Positions 36,817 through 45,144 of a DNA stretch of 64,000 nt are shown piece by piece (position 1 is the stretch's first letter; the number at the start of each line of letters is the position of its first letter). Below the pieces are notes generated by a model. That model had not been told where the DNA came from, made no database searches, and worked only from the letters and a program-made list of their open reading frames with translations. Origin of the DNA: Bin87 sp965221295 (GTDB lineage: Bacteria > Chloroflexota > Dehalococcoidia > Lucifugimonadales > UBA3495). The translations under genes and the position numbers were made by a program. The stretch is taken from assembly GCA_965221295.1 (NCBI GenBank), contig OZ244879.1:2480001-2544000 (forward strand), read 5' to 3'.

Positions 36817-37718
36817 TGCTGAGGTTATTACAAGGATTGCTGGCAGTGTTCGCCATCAGCCTGATCGTGTTCGCGTTGTCGCGTGTAGCGGGCGATCCGC
36901 TGGCGGCCATTCTGGATGACGAATCGGGCAAGGAGCAGATCGAACTGCTCCGAAAGCAGTGGGGGCTGGACGAACCGTTGCATGTCCAGTACTTCACCTA
37001 CATGAAGCGGTTGCTCACCGGCGATTTGGGAACGTCGTTCAAATGGGACCGGCCAGTCGCCGAGTTGATCATTGAGCGACTGCCAGCGACGCTACAGCTT
37101 TCCGCTTTCGCGCTGATCGTCACCGGTTTGATCGCCTTTCCCATCGGCGTATTGTCGGCGGTCAAAAAGGACTCATGGTTCGACACCGGGGGCAAGATGT
37201 TCGCCATCTTGGGGCAGTCGGCCCCAACGTTCGCCGTGGGTTTGATCCTGATGTGGATATTCGCGGTGCAATTGGGATGGCTGCCAACATCCGGCAAGGG
37301 CGGTCTCAAACACATGCTGTTGCCAGGCTTCGCCCTCGGTTACTACAACGTGGCGGCCATCATGCGGCTCACCAGGTCGTCGATGCTCGACGTGTTGGAC
37401 ACCGAATACGTCAAATTGGCCCGCATCAAGGGCATCCCCGAGTGGAAAATCGTGTGGAAGCACTGTTTCCGCAACGCGCTCATTGGGCCGCTGACCTACT
37501 TCAGCCTGATCTTCGCTATCTTGATCACCGGTTCGGTGGTGATCGAGACGGTATTCGCCTGGCCCGGCCTGGGCTTGATGGTCATTGAAGCCATCAACTC
37601 CAAAGATCACATCACCGTGCAGGCGGTGGTGATGCTGTTCGCGCTGCTTTACGTGGCCATCAACATCATCACCGACGTTACCTACGCTTACGTTGACCCG
37701 CGCATCCGATACGGATAG
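36801..37718 (+). CDS. Oligopeptide ABC transporter permease (DppB/OppB type)
   Basis: 305 residues with six membrane spans. N-terminal R-L-L-Q-G-L-L-A-V-F-A-I-S-L-I-V-F and G-D-P-L-A-A are typical of DppB. The cytoplasmic EAA loop reads E-Y-V-K-L-A-R-I-K-G-I-P-E-W-K-I-V-W-K-H-C-F-R-N-A, close to consensus, so it should dock to the ATPases. The C-terminus Y-A-Y-V-D-P-R-I-R-Y-G is the family's usual end. Confidence 0.93.
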   Translation: MQRFIVLRLLQGLLAVFAISLIVFALSRVAGDPLAAILDDESGKEQIELLRKQWGLDEPLHVQYFTYMKRLLTGDLGTSFKWDRPVAELIIERLPATLQLSAFALIVTGLIAFPIGVLSAVKKDSWFDTGGKMFAILGQSAPTFAVGLILMWIFAVQLGWLPTSGKGGLKHMLLPGFALGYYNVAAIMRLTRSSMLDVLDTEYVKLARIKGIPEWKIVWKHCFRNALIGPLTYFSLIFAILITGSVVIETVFAWPGLGLMVIEAINSKDHITVQAVVMLFALLYVAINIITDVTYAYVDPRIRYG

Positions 37719-37741
37719 GCGCCGCCGGAGGGTAAAGAGTC

Positions 37742-38827
37742 ATGGCTGTGCAAACCACCGCGCCGGGCGGCCCGTCCAGTGGAATCCCGGCGGTTGCCGC
37801 CAGAGGGTTTTCCGTTGGCGGCGCGTTCCAAGAGATCCGCAGATTTCCCGTTCTACCGTTGTTCGTGCTGATCGTCCTTTTGGTGATCCCGGCGGCGTTC
37901 GCAGACGTGCTGGCCCAACACGACCACACCATCGGCGACTTGGACCGCGTGCTGGAGCCGCCGGCGTGGGTGCCAGACCGGGCGAAGGAACAGCTCATCG
38001 TTCAGCGGGCGCGGGACAAGAACTCGGAGGTCAGCCTCAACAACGCCCGCCGCAACATCGACAGCGGCGCCGCCACTCTGATTGACGCCAACGGCAACGG
38101 ACAGCCCGATATTGGAGAGCAAACCCTCCGTATCGAACTGGGCGGCAGTTGGGAATACCCCCTGGGAACCGACAAGCAAGGACGCGACGTGCTCAGCCGA
38201 TTGATGCACGGCGCCAGAATTTCACTAGCGGTTTCCTGCCTCGCCATCCTGCTGGGCGGCTTTCTGGGCACCGCGTTGGGAATGTTGGCCGCCTTCCGGG
38301 GCGGACTCGTAGACGCGTTCCTGATGCGGATCGTTGACATCAAATTGGCCTTCCCTTCCATTTTGCTCGCGCTAACCCTGGTGGTCGCCATCGGCTCCGG
38401 TTTCAGCACCGTGGTCATCGTGATCGCCCTGCTGCTGTGGGCGCGCTACGCCCGCGTGGTGCGAGGAGAGGCCCTAACCATCAAGGAGCGGGACTTCATC
38501 GACCGCGCGCGCGTGGCTGGCGCTTCCAACCTCAGGATCATGGGGCGCCACATCTTCCCCAACGTTTTCAACACCGTGATCGTGCTGGCCACGTTGGAGG
38601 TGGGACACGTCATCATCCTGGAGGCGACGCTGAGCTTCCTCGGAGCGGGGATTCCGCGCCCCCAGCCGGCCTGGGGGTTGATGGCCGCCGACGGACGCGA
38701 GGTGATCACCAGTTCCTGGTGGATCTTCCTGTTCCCTTGCTTGGCCATCGTGCTGACGGTGCTATCAATGAACCTGCTGGGAGACTGGCTGAGAGACCGC
38801 CTGGATCCCAAGCTACGCAACGTATAG
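37742..38827 (+). CDS. Oligopeptide ABC transporter permease (DppC/OppC type) with extracytoplasmic insertion
   Basis: 361 residues. After the first membrane span (about 37-55) there is an extracytoplasmic insertion of some 80 residues before the usual G-T-D-K-Q-G-R-D-V-L-S-R motif. Inside it D115-A-N-G-N-G-Q-P-D-I-G-E126 fits a calcium EF-hand/dockerin-type loop (D1, N3, N5, G6, D9, E12). The EAA loop E-A-L-T-I-K-E-R-D-F-I-D-R-A-R-V-A-G-A-S and R-H-I-F-P-N are intact, so this is the working DppC copy. Ends L-D-P-K-L-R-N-V. Confidence 0.93.
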   Translation: MAVQTTAPGGPSSGIPAVAARGFSVGGAFQEIRRFPVLPLFVLIVLLVIPAAFADVLAQHDHTIGDLDRVLEPPAWVPDRAKEQLIVQRARDKNSEVSLNNARRNIDSGAATLIDANGNGQPDIGEQTLRIELGGSWEYPLGTDKQGRDVLSRLMHGARISLAVSCLAILLGGFLGTALGMLAAFRGGLVDAFLMRIVDIKLAFPSILLALTLVVAIGSGFSTVVIVIALLLWARYARVVRGEALTIKERDFIDRARVAGASNLRIMGRHIFPNVFNTVIVLATLEVGHVIILEATLSFLGAGIPRPQPAWGLMAADGREVITSSWWIFLFPCLAIVLTVLSMNLLGDWLRDRLDPKLRNV

Positions 38828-38936
38828 ATTTCGCCGTTCTGGAATGCTGTAGGCCACGGCAAATCAGACCTGGGACAACCCCTTGGGGGTAGCTGAGGGA
38901 AACACGCAAAACAATCCAGCCGGCGCCGGCCGTCCC

Positions 38937-39047
38937 ATCTATTCCTCATCGACGCGAACCGCTCCACCTGCGCCCTGGAACCGCAGCAGGCCACCGCCTG
39001 GAGTGTAAGCGAAGACGGCCGGACGCTGGATTACAAGTTGCGTGAAA
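38937..39047 (+). pseudogene. Remnant of a family 5 substrate-binding protein gene
   Basis: In the frame through 38975 the DNA encodes L-F-L-I-D-A-N-R-S then L-E-P-Q-Q-A-T-A-W-S-V-S-E-D-G-R-T-L-D-Y-K-L-R-E. That is the characteristic segment of family 5 substrate-binding proteins (compare W-S-I-T-P-D-G-R-T-W-N-F-K-L-R in the gene at 34695). Neither ends of that gene are present, and the frame differs from the overlapping permease copy. It looks like a deletion scar joining a lost binding-protein gene to the second dppC. Confidence 0.6.
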
Positions 39048-40055
39048 CTGAGGGTGGCTCAGGGATTTCCCATCATTCCATTGCCAGTTCTCATTCTCTT
39101 AGTTGCAGTTCCCGCGAAATCCGCCGACCAACTCGCGCTCCACAAACAACGCATCGGGGACCTGGACGATGCCAGGCTGCCATCTTTCTGGGCATCTGAA
39201 AATTACGAGGAACGGGTCGTGGTCCAGCGCGCGGACCGCGACGGGTTGGATGTGGAAATCGGGCTATCGAACGCCCAACACAAAGTGGAACGCGGCGAGG
39301 CGACCAACCTGATGGGCGGCGAAGACGGGCGCGCTGACCCCGGAGATACCCTCCGGTTCTTGGACCACAAGGGCGGCTCCATGGAATGCCCGCTGGGAAA
39401 CGACCAGCAGGGCCGGGATATTCTGAGCCGCATCACGCGCGGCGCCCGCAAATCTCTCCTCGTGTCGTCCCTGGCGATTTTGGTGAGTGGCGGCTTGGGC
39501 ATGCTGCTGGGAAGGCTGGCCGCCTATCGCAGCGGCAAGACCGATTCCGTCATCGTGCGGGTGGTTGGCATCAAGTTGTCGTTCCCATCGATTTTGCTGG
39601 GGTTGGCGCTGGTGGCGGCCATCGGCGCCGGCTTCACCACGGTGATAGTCGCGATCGCGGCCTTGCTCTGGGCGCGATACGCCCGGGTCGTCCGGGTCGA
39701 TGCTCTGGCGACCAAACAGGAGGACTTCATCGACCGGGCCGCATCGGGAGCGTCAAACGCGCGAATATTGATGTGGCGCATCTGTCCCAACTTGGTCAAT
39801 ACGGTGGTAGTATTGGCCACGTTGGAGGTGGGCCACGTCATCAATCTAGAATCGGCTCTCAGCTTCCTGGGCGCCGGGATACCGGCCCCAACGCCGGCCT
39901 GGGGAGTAATGGTCGCGGACGGCAGGGATCTGATCATCACCGCTTGGTGGATTTTCCTTTTCCCTTGCCTAGCCATCGTGCTTACGGTACTCTCTATGAA
40001 CCTTCTGGGCGACTGGCTGCAAGACAAACTGGACCCCAAGTTGAGGAACGTTTAA
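39042..40055 (+). CDS. Second DppC-like permease copy, eroded
   Basis: 337 residues from GTG 39042, homologous end to end with the DppC at 37742, including the extracytoplasmic insertion and the identical C-terminus L-D-P-K-L-R-N-V. Signs of erosion: the N-terminal cytoplasmic segment is missing, and there is no evident ribosome-binding site. The calcium-type loop is changed to G-G-E-D-G-R-A-D-P-G. The EAA loop has lost one residue (R-A-A-S-G-A-S for R-A-R-V-A-G-A-S), and R-H-I-F-P-N became W-R-I-C-P-N. The frame is still open, so it is either a recent pseudogene or a divergent permease. Confidence 0.7.
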   Translation: MKLRVAQGFPIIPLPVLILLVAVPAKSADQLALHKQRIGDLDDARLPSFWASENYEERVVVQRADRDGLDVEIGLSNAQHKVERGEATNLMGGEDGRADPGDTLRFLDHKGGSMECPLGNDQQGRDILSRITRGARKSLLVSSLAILVSGGLGMLLGRLAAYRSGKTDSVIVRVVGIKLSFPSILLGLALVAAIGAGFTTVIVAIAALLWARYARVVRVDALATKQEDFIDRAASGASNARILMWRICPNLVNTVVVLATLEVGHVINLESALSFLGAGIPAPTPAWGVMVADGRDLIITAWWIFLFPCLAIVLTVLSMNLLGDWLQDKLDPKLRNV

Positions 40056-40058
40056 GCC

Positions 40059-41102
40059 ATGACTGCTGTACAGACCGCTACCGATACCATTCTCGAGGTC
40101 AACGACCTCAAGACCTACATCTTCACCCGCGCCGCCACGGTGAAGGCGGTGGACGGAATTTCCTTCAATCTCCGCAAGGGCGAGACCTTGGGCATAGTCG
40201 GGGAGTCCGGTTGCGGCAAGACCATGACCGCCCTTTCGCTACTACGGTTGGTTCCCAAACCGGCCGGGCGGATCGTGGAAGGCGAGATCGTTCTCAACGG
40301 CGAGGACATCCTGCAGAAGAGCGAGGACGAAATGCGCGACGTGCGCGGTCGTCAGATCTCCATGATTCTCCAGGACCCGCAAACCTCCCTGAACCCGGTG
40401 TTCACCATCGGCAACCAACTGCGCGAGGCGCTGGGGATAGCACACAAGGAAAACAAAAGCTCCATGCTGTCGCGGGCGGTTGACGCGCTGCGCAAGGTGA
40501 ACGTGGCCGCCCCGGAGCGCCGCCTCGACGACTACCCTCACCAGATGTCTGGCGGCATGAAACAGCGAGTCGTCGGGGCCATCGCAATGTCCTGCGAACC
40601 TGGCATCATCATCGCCGACGAGCCGACCACCGCGCTGGACGTCACCATCCAGCTCCAATACCTGCGTTTGCTGAAGGAAATTCAAGCGGAAACCGGCTTG
40701 GCCATCATCTTCATCACCCACGACTTCGGCGTGGTGGCCAGGATGTGCGACCGCGTGGCGGTGATGTACGCTGGCCGCATCATCGAGCAGGGGGACGTTC
40801 GCGACATCTTCAGCCGGCCGGCGCATCCCTATACCCAGGCCTTGATCAACTCGGTTCCCAAGCTGGAAGAGCGCGTGGACCGGCTGTATTCAATTGAAGG
40901 ACAGCCACCACTGCTATCCAACCTACCGGACGGCTGCCGCTTTGCGCCGCGTTGCCCGTACTCCAACGAGCAGTGTTACGAAGCCTACCCCCCTTCCTAT
41001 CAACTGGCCGACGGCCATCACGCGGATTGCTGGGCGTTGGACCAGAACTGGCAAGGCGAACCCATCGAAGAATTCGTGCCCCCGACGGGAACGGCCGGTT
41101 AA
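40059..41102 (+). CDS. Oligopeptide ABC transporter ATPase (OppD/DppD type)
   Basis: 347 residues. Walker A G-E-S-G-C-G-K-T, Q-loop Q-D-P-Q-T-S-L-N-P, signature M-S-G-G-M-K-Q-R, Walker B I-I-I-A-D-E-P-T-T-A-L-D and switch H in I-T-H-D-F. The C-terminal oligopeptide domain has C-R-F-A-P-R-C-P-Y with further cysteines (probable 4Fe-4S in this family). It starts 3 bp after the eroded permease. Confidence 0.95.
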   Translation: MTAVQTATDTILEVNDLKTYIFTRAATVKAVDGISFNLRKGETLGIVGESGCGKTMTALSLLRLVPKPAGRIVEGEIVLNGEDILQKSEDEMRDVRGRQISMILQDPQTSLNPVFTIGNQLREALGIAHKENKSSMLSRAVDALRKVNVAAPERRLDDYPHQMSGGMKQRVVGAIAMSCEPGIIIADEPTTALDVTIQLQYLRLLKEIQAETGLAIIFITHDFGVVARMCDRVAVMYAGRIIEQGDVRDIFSRPAHPYTQALINSVPKLEERVDRLYSIEGQPPLLSNLPDGCRFAPRCPYSNEQCYEAYPPSYQLADGHHADCWALDQNWQGEPIEEFVPPTGTAG

Positions 41103-41153
41103 TCACGGCCGGCTCCCTGACAATTTTACAAACTCTCAGGAGGACCGCTCCTC

Positions 41154-42134
41154 ATGGCAGTGGACACCAAAGACACTCTGCTTGAAGTTCGCAACCTCAA
41201 GAAGTATTTTCCCGTGACCAAGGGTCTGATCATGATGAAGACCATTGGCTACGTGCAGGCGGTGGACGGAATCTCGTTCTCGATCAAGCAAGGCGAGACC
41301 GTTGGGCTGGTGGGCGAATCGGGCTGCGGCAAGACCACCACCAGCAAGCTGTTGCTTCGCCTGGAAAACCCCACCGAAGGCGATATCCTGTTGGAAGGCA
41401 AGGACATCAACTCTTTCCGGGGTTCAGAACTGCAGGATTACCGAACCACGGTTCAGGCCGTGTTCCAAGACCCTTGGTCCTCACTCAGTCCACGCATGAG
41501 GGTGCGGGATATCGTCTCGGAACCTCTGGTAGTCAACCGCAATGTGACCACACAGGAAAAGAACGAACGGGTCTCCGAGGTACTGCAGCAGGTGGGCCTG
41601 CACGCTCAGCAAGCCACCAACTACCCTCACGAATTCAGCGGCGGTCAACGGCAGCGCATCGCCGTGGCCTCGGCTCTGGTTTCGTACCCGAAACTGATCG
41701 TGCTGGACGAGCCGGTTTCGGCGCTGGACGTTTCGATTCGCGCCCAAGTGATGAACTTGCTAAAGGACCTGCAGGAGCAATACAACGTCAGCTACCTGCT
41801 AATCGCCCACAACCTGGCCACCGTGCGGTACATGGCCCATGAAACCGCGGTGATGTACCTGGGACAGATCGTCGAGTATGCCGAAACCGAAGAGCTCTAC
41901 AACGAGGCTCTCCACCCATACACGCGGGCGTTGTTCTCGGCGGCTCTGCCGTCCCACCCGGACCTGATCCGCGAGGATATCGTGCTGCAGGGCGAAGTGC
42001 CGTCCCCCATCAATCCGCCGAGCGGCTGCCGGTTCCATCCGCGTTGTCCGTTCGCGATGCCGCAGTGCTCCGAAGAAGCGCCGGTGGAGAAAGAGGTTTC
42101 GCCGGGTCACCGCGTTTCTTGCCATCTCTACTGA
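41154..42134 (+). CDS. Oligopeptide ABC transporter ATPase (OppF/DppF type)
   Basis: 326 residues. Walker A G-E-S-G-C-G-K-T-T, Q-loop Q-D-P-W-S-S-L-S-P-R-M, signature F-S-G-G-Q-R-Q-R, Walker B L-I-V-L-D-E-P-V-S-A-L-D, H-loop I-A-H-N-L (His present). C-terminal G-C-R-F-H-P-R-C-P-F with trailing cysteines. It pairs with OppD to power the two permeases. AGGAGG upstream; last gene, followed by a clear terminator. Confidence 0.95.
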   Translation: MAVDTKDTLLEVRNLKKYFPVTKGLIMMKTIGYVQAVDGISFSIKQGETVGLVGESGCGKTTTSKLLLRLENPTEGDILLEGKDINSFRGSELQDYRTTVQAVFQDPWSSLSPRMRVRDIVSEPLVVNRNVTTQEKNERVSEVLQQVGLHAQQATNYPHEFSGGQRQRIAVASALVSYPKLIVLDEPVSALDVSIRAQVMNLLKDLQEQYNVSYLLIAHNLATVRYMAHETAVMYLGQIVEYAETEELYNEALHPYTRALFSAALPSHPDLIREDIVLQGEVPSPINPPSGCRFHPRCPFAMPQCSEEAPVEKEVSPGHRVSCHLY

Positions 42135-42176
42135 TCACAACTCCCATTTGATCACAAGCTCCCATTTTCGAATGGA

Positions 42177-42209
42177 CCCGCCCATGCGGTGGTATGGGCG
42201 GGATTTTTT
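42177..42209 (+). terminator. Intrinsic terminator of the oligopeptide ABC operon
   Basis: Perfect 9-bp stem (42177-42185 with 42194-42202), 8-nt loop, then A and six T. 43 bp after the OppF-type stop. Confidence 0.92.
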
Positions 42210-42415
42210 GTGGGTGGCGGGCGCCGGAAAAGGCCGGTTGTCACTCCAGCGGACTCCGTTGACCGTGAGCGTTGCGCCGCTGCATGACGCAGCGCGCGCC
42301 GCAACCAAGGCCGCAGCGTGGAGCGACACTGTCAGATTGCGATTGCAAGTGAAGCGTCGCCATCTCATTGGCCGTATCGCGCGGCCGTACGCGCTTCCCC
42401 GCCCCCGGCGCCAAC

Positions 42416-42471
42416 GGCCGTTCGCCCGGGCAACGGGATTGCCGCGTCGGTAGCGCTCCTCGCGATGACAG
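42416..42471. repeat. Degenerate half copy of the dispersed palindromic element
   Basis: Closely matches the right part of the elements at 56268-57112: GGCCGTTCGCCC, then GGGATTGCCGCGTCGG and TAGCGCTCCTCGCGATGACA. The left arm upstream is eroded. Confidence 0.65.
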
Positions 42472-42580
42472 CCGGGGAGCCCTTCTCCCCATCACTCTGG
42501 GGGCGCTTCTCCCCATCATAGCCGGGGAGCTGATCTCGCCACGGCCAAGTTCGCGGCGTGGACGGGCGCGAGTTGGTCGG

Positions 42581-44506
42581 CTACCGTATCCCGTAGATGT
42601 CCCCGTTATCCGTTCGAACGATGAGGGTTTCGTTGCTCAAAGCTGGCGCGATCTTGAGACCTGAACTAAGCTTGAGCGTCCAATCCACAGATCCATCGTG
42701 GCGATTCAAGGAATACAGATTGCCTGAGTTGTCCCCGAAGATCAGCTGGTCTTTTACAATCAGCGGGGAGGCGTAGATTCCGTCCTGAGCAAGGAAAGTC
42801 CACAGTGGTTCGCCGGTCAAGGCGTCCAGGGCGTACATGAAGTGATCGTAGCCACCGACGTAGATGACGCCGCCGTCCTCTGCATCGGCCAGCGCTGGGG
42901 AACTGTAAATCCCCTGCAACGGATTCTCCGGTGAGAAGCGCCACAATCCGCCCTGCTGACCGGGAGGGCGAGGCACCCCAGGGACTTGCCACAACCACAG
43001 TTGCGCCCAAATCTTCTTGAATTGGAATAGGCCAGGCGCCTCGCGTTGATTCGCGCTCACGGCGTACAGTTGGCCGCTTGACGGGAAATACGCCCGCAAC
43101 CCATCGGCGGAAATCACCGGCGCGCCGGCAATCGTCTTCAGGGTGCGATAGCGGAACCATTCCTGGCCAGTGCGGGCCGAGAGGATGTAGAAGACCCCGA
43201 TGTCGTCGCCGACGAAAAGCCTACCGTCATGGATGGCCACGGTAGCGCTGGCCTCGCTATCCAACTGCGTTTGCCAAATCACAGCGCCGTTCTGGGCGTC
43301 CAGGGCGTACAGCCAGCCCAACCCGGAACTGATAAAGACCAAACCATCCGACACCACCGGTGAGACTTCCACGGTGTCTTCCGCCCGAAACGTCCACCAA
43401 GCGTCGCCGTTCTGGGAGTTCCAGGCGTTGACGGTATGATCGGCGCTTCCGAAAAAGAGGAATGACTCAACCACGGCCGCGGCGCCGGTGACCCTACCGG
43501 GTGTGGCCCCGTCCCATCCCTCTCTGATCCGTCCGTCGTGTTCCGAGAGTTTATACACGCCATCCGCCGAGCCGACGAACACGTTGGAGTGCTGCGCCAC
43601 CGGTTCGGATTCCAACGGCTCGGGAATGTTGATCTGCCAAACCACCTCGCCATTGGGCGGTGGGAAGCCCACGTCCGCTCGCCTGCTGTTGCGCAGGTCT
43701 CGGCCGCTCATCGTCCAAGCGCCCGGGCCAATGTCCGCGGTCATCTGGGATTGAATATTCTTGAGTAGGACCACCGGGTTGGGCGCGAACGGGTAATTTA
43801 CCCAAATCATGAACACCAGCAGGAAGGCCACCGCCAAGGAGAAAATCAGCCGTTTCCACGAAATTCGGCCCAACATCCAATGGCGCCGACGGCGTTGCGC
43901 CCAGGTCGGCAGGCGGACAATCACCCTGGAGCAATTCTGGCAGCGCGCCCCGATGCGTTGGTTGGGCCGGCCGCAATAAGGGCAACTCGATGCCAGGTGA
44001 TCTTTGGCGATGGCGTCGTCATCGCTCAACCGGACATGGCCGGCGTCCACGGCGACCGCCGTGCCGGATCCGGCAACCGTCGCGCTCACCGGGGATGCCC
44101 AAGCTTCCGGCGCCGGCTCCGAATCAGCTGCGTTGGATCCGGCAACCGTCGCGCTCACCGGGGATGCCCAAGCTTCCGGCGCCGGCTCCGAATCAGCTGC
44201 GCTGGATCCGGCAACCGTCGCGCCCGCCGGGGATGCCCAAGCTTCTGGCGCCGGCTCCGAATCAGCTGCGTTGGATCCGGCAACCGTCGCGCTCACCGGG
44301 GATGCCCAAGCTTCCGGCGCCGGCTCTGCGCCAACGGACGCTAGGCCCTGGCCCTCATGGGATTGACTCTCAATGGCCGGCGGTTCGTCAAGAATCGCCG
44401 AACCAGGCGCGTCCAGGGCATCGGGAGGCGTGACTGGGGGTTCCACCGACTCCGGCTCCCTCTGGCGCCTGACGATGCGGCGCAGTATGTTGCCAAATCC
44501 TGCCAT
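42581..44506 (-). CDS. Membrane-anchored PQQ-type beta-propeller protein with zinc ribbon and tandem repeats
   Basis: 641 residues. Residues 61-152 hold four 23-residue repeats (E-P-A-P-E-A-W-A-S-P). C175-P-Y-C and C189-Q-N-C form a zinc ribbon, followed by a basic stretch (R-R-R-R-H-W) and one membrane span (about 218-238). From about 265 on come PQQ/BamB-like propeller blades: N-V-F-V-G-S-A-D-G-V-Y-K-L, G-L-V-F-I-S-S-G-L-G-W-L-Y-A-L-D, V-I-Y-V-G-G-Y-D-H-F-M-Y-A-L-D and L-I-F-G-D-N-S-G-N-L-Y-S-L. The topology suggests a cytoplasmic ribbon and an outer propeller. Catalytic PQQ or calcium ligands are not evident. Start with GAGGAA upstream, 39 bp after the selenoprotein gene. Confidence 0.85.
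   Translation of the reverse strand: MAGFGNILRRIVRRQREPESVEPPVTPPDALDAPGSAILDEPPAIESQSHEGQGLASVGAEPAPEAWASPVSATVAGSNAADSEPAPEAWASPAGATVAGSSAADSEPAPEAWASPVSATVAGSNAADSEPAPEAWASPVSATVAGSGTAVAVDAGHVRLSDDDAIAKDHLASSCPYCGRPNQRIGARCQNCSRVIVRLPTWAQRRRRHWMLGRISWKRLIFSLAVAFLLVFMIWVNYPFAPNPVVLLKNIQSQMTADIGPGAWTMSGRDLRNSRRADVGFPPPNGEVVWQINIPEPLESEPVAQHSNVFVGSADGVYKLSEHDGRIREGWDGATPGRVTGAAAVVESFLFFGSADHTVNAWNSQNGDAWWTFRAEDTVEVSPVVSDGLVFISSGLGWLYALDAQNGAVIWQTQLDSEASATVAIHDGRLFVGDDIGVFYILSARTGQEWFRYRTLKTIAGAPVISADGLRAYFPSSGQLYAVSANQREAPGLFQFKKIWAQLWLWQVPGVPRPPGQQGGLWRFSPENPLQGIYSSPALADAEDGGVIYVGGYDHFMYALDALTGEPLWTFLAQDGIYASPLIVKDQLIFGDNSGNLYSLNRHDGSVDWTLKLSSGLKIAPALSNETLIVRTDNGDIYGIR
44066..44341. repeat. 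Four tandem 69-bp repeats inside the PQQ-propeller gene
   Basis: GGATCC marks the units at 44066, 44135, 44204 and 44273, exactly 69 bp apart, with only a few substitutions between units. 69 is a multiple of 3, so gain or loss of units keeps the frame. Confidence 0.93.
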
Positions 44507-44545
44507 TGATTCCTCGAGGGGATCGCGGTGGAGGTCGCGTACGCT

Positions 44546-45109
44546 CTAGTGGGTGGCCAGGGAACCGTCGATCAGGAGCTTGCGCACACCCGGCGCGAGC
44601 TCGTGGGCGCGTTCCAGAAGTTCGGCGCCTTTTACATTGGTGATGGGATGCGGGCACATCAGGTACGGGAAACCGGGAACACCCATCAATCGGGTGTAAG
44701 CCCGAGCCGTGTTGGCGAAAACCGTGGTGATGATCGTGGCCGCGGGTATGCCCTGACGCTCCAGCGTGATTCCGTCGTGCAAACTGCCCGACGAGCAACC
44801 TCCTCAATCACCCACGCCGGCGATCACGAAGTCGGCGTTGCGGTGCAGATCCGCCATGACTTCAGGATGCGGCGGCAGCGAGGCGCTATGTTTCTTGGCG
44901 TAAAAAATGTCGGCGAACTCAAACTCGGCGTCCAGTTCACGGGCGATCGCCCAGAGTATCGCGTCGGAATTGGCTTTGGAATTGTCCAACAAACCGAGAC
45001 GTCCACCCCGGAGGTCAATGGGCCTCGAGGCCATGGCCAGCGGGGTTTCGCCCGGATCGAAGCCGGTGGGGTCGATCAACTGCACTGTTGGCGGTTTGGC
45101 GGTGGTCAT
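44546..45109 (-). CDS. Probable selenoprotein of the UGSC type (in-frame TGA read as selenocysteine)
   Basis: 187 codons from ATG 45109 (AAGGAG upstream). One in-frame TGA at 44806-44804 would be Sec102. Both sides are in the same frame and both are protein-like. The upstream part ends F-V-I-A-G-V-G-D. The downstream part begins G-G-C-S-S-G-S-L-H-D-G-I-T-L-E-R-Q-G-I-P, then F-A-N-T-A-R-A and C-P-H-P-I-T-N. The UGSC family of (seleno)proteins has U-G-S-C at this place followed by H-D and an E-x-x-G-I-P segment; here it is U-G-G-C. A hairpin lies at SECIS distance (44773-44793). Role unknown; a thiol/selenol redox centre is likely. The alternative is a nonsense mutation or sequencing error. It directly follows a conserved partner gene. 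Confidence 0.78.
44773..44793 (-). promoter_or_regulatory. Candidate bacterial SECIS hairpin
   Basis: Starting 11 nt after the TGA on the minus strand, CGTCG pairs with CGACG. Inside, after a single mismatch, GCA pairs with TGC around a GTT loop. A short stem with G at the first loop base about 20 nt after the UGA fits the bacterial SECIS layout. Confidence 0.55.
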
Positions 45110-45144
45110 AACGGTCTCCTTTGCCAAAACTGGCGGTCCCGACG

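Larger units (their letters stand above)
42135..42580. other. Intergenic region: terminator and a degenerate repeat copy
   Basis: 446 bp between convergent genes. After the ABC-operon terminator the DNA carries a decayed relative of the palindromic element found at 56268-57112. The recognisable right half is at 42416-42471. It is followed by two GGGGAGC(C/T)-CTTCTCCCC-type short repeats. No gene is seen. Confidence 0.6.

Noticed and set aside
44546..44782. Independent 78-codon gene starting at TTG 44782
   Set aside because: It is in the same frame as the upstream gene, separated by one TGA, and the joint sequence matches a selenoprotein family pattern.
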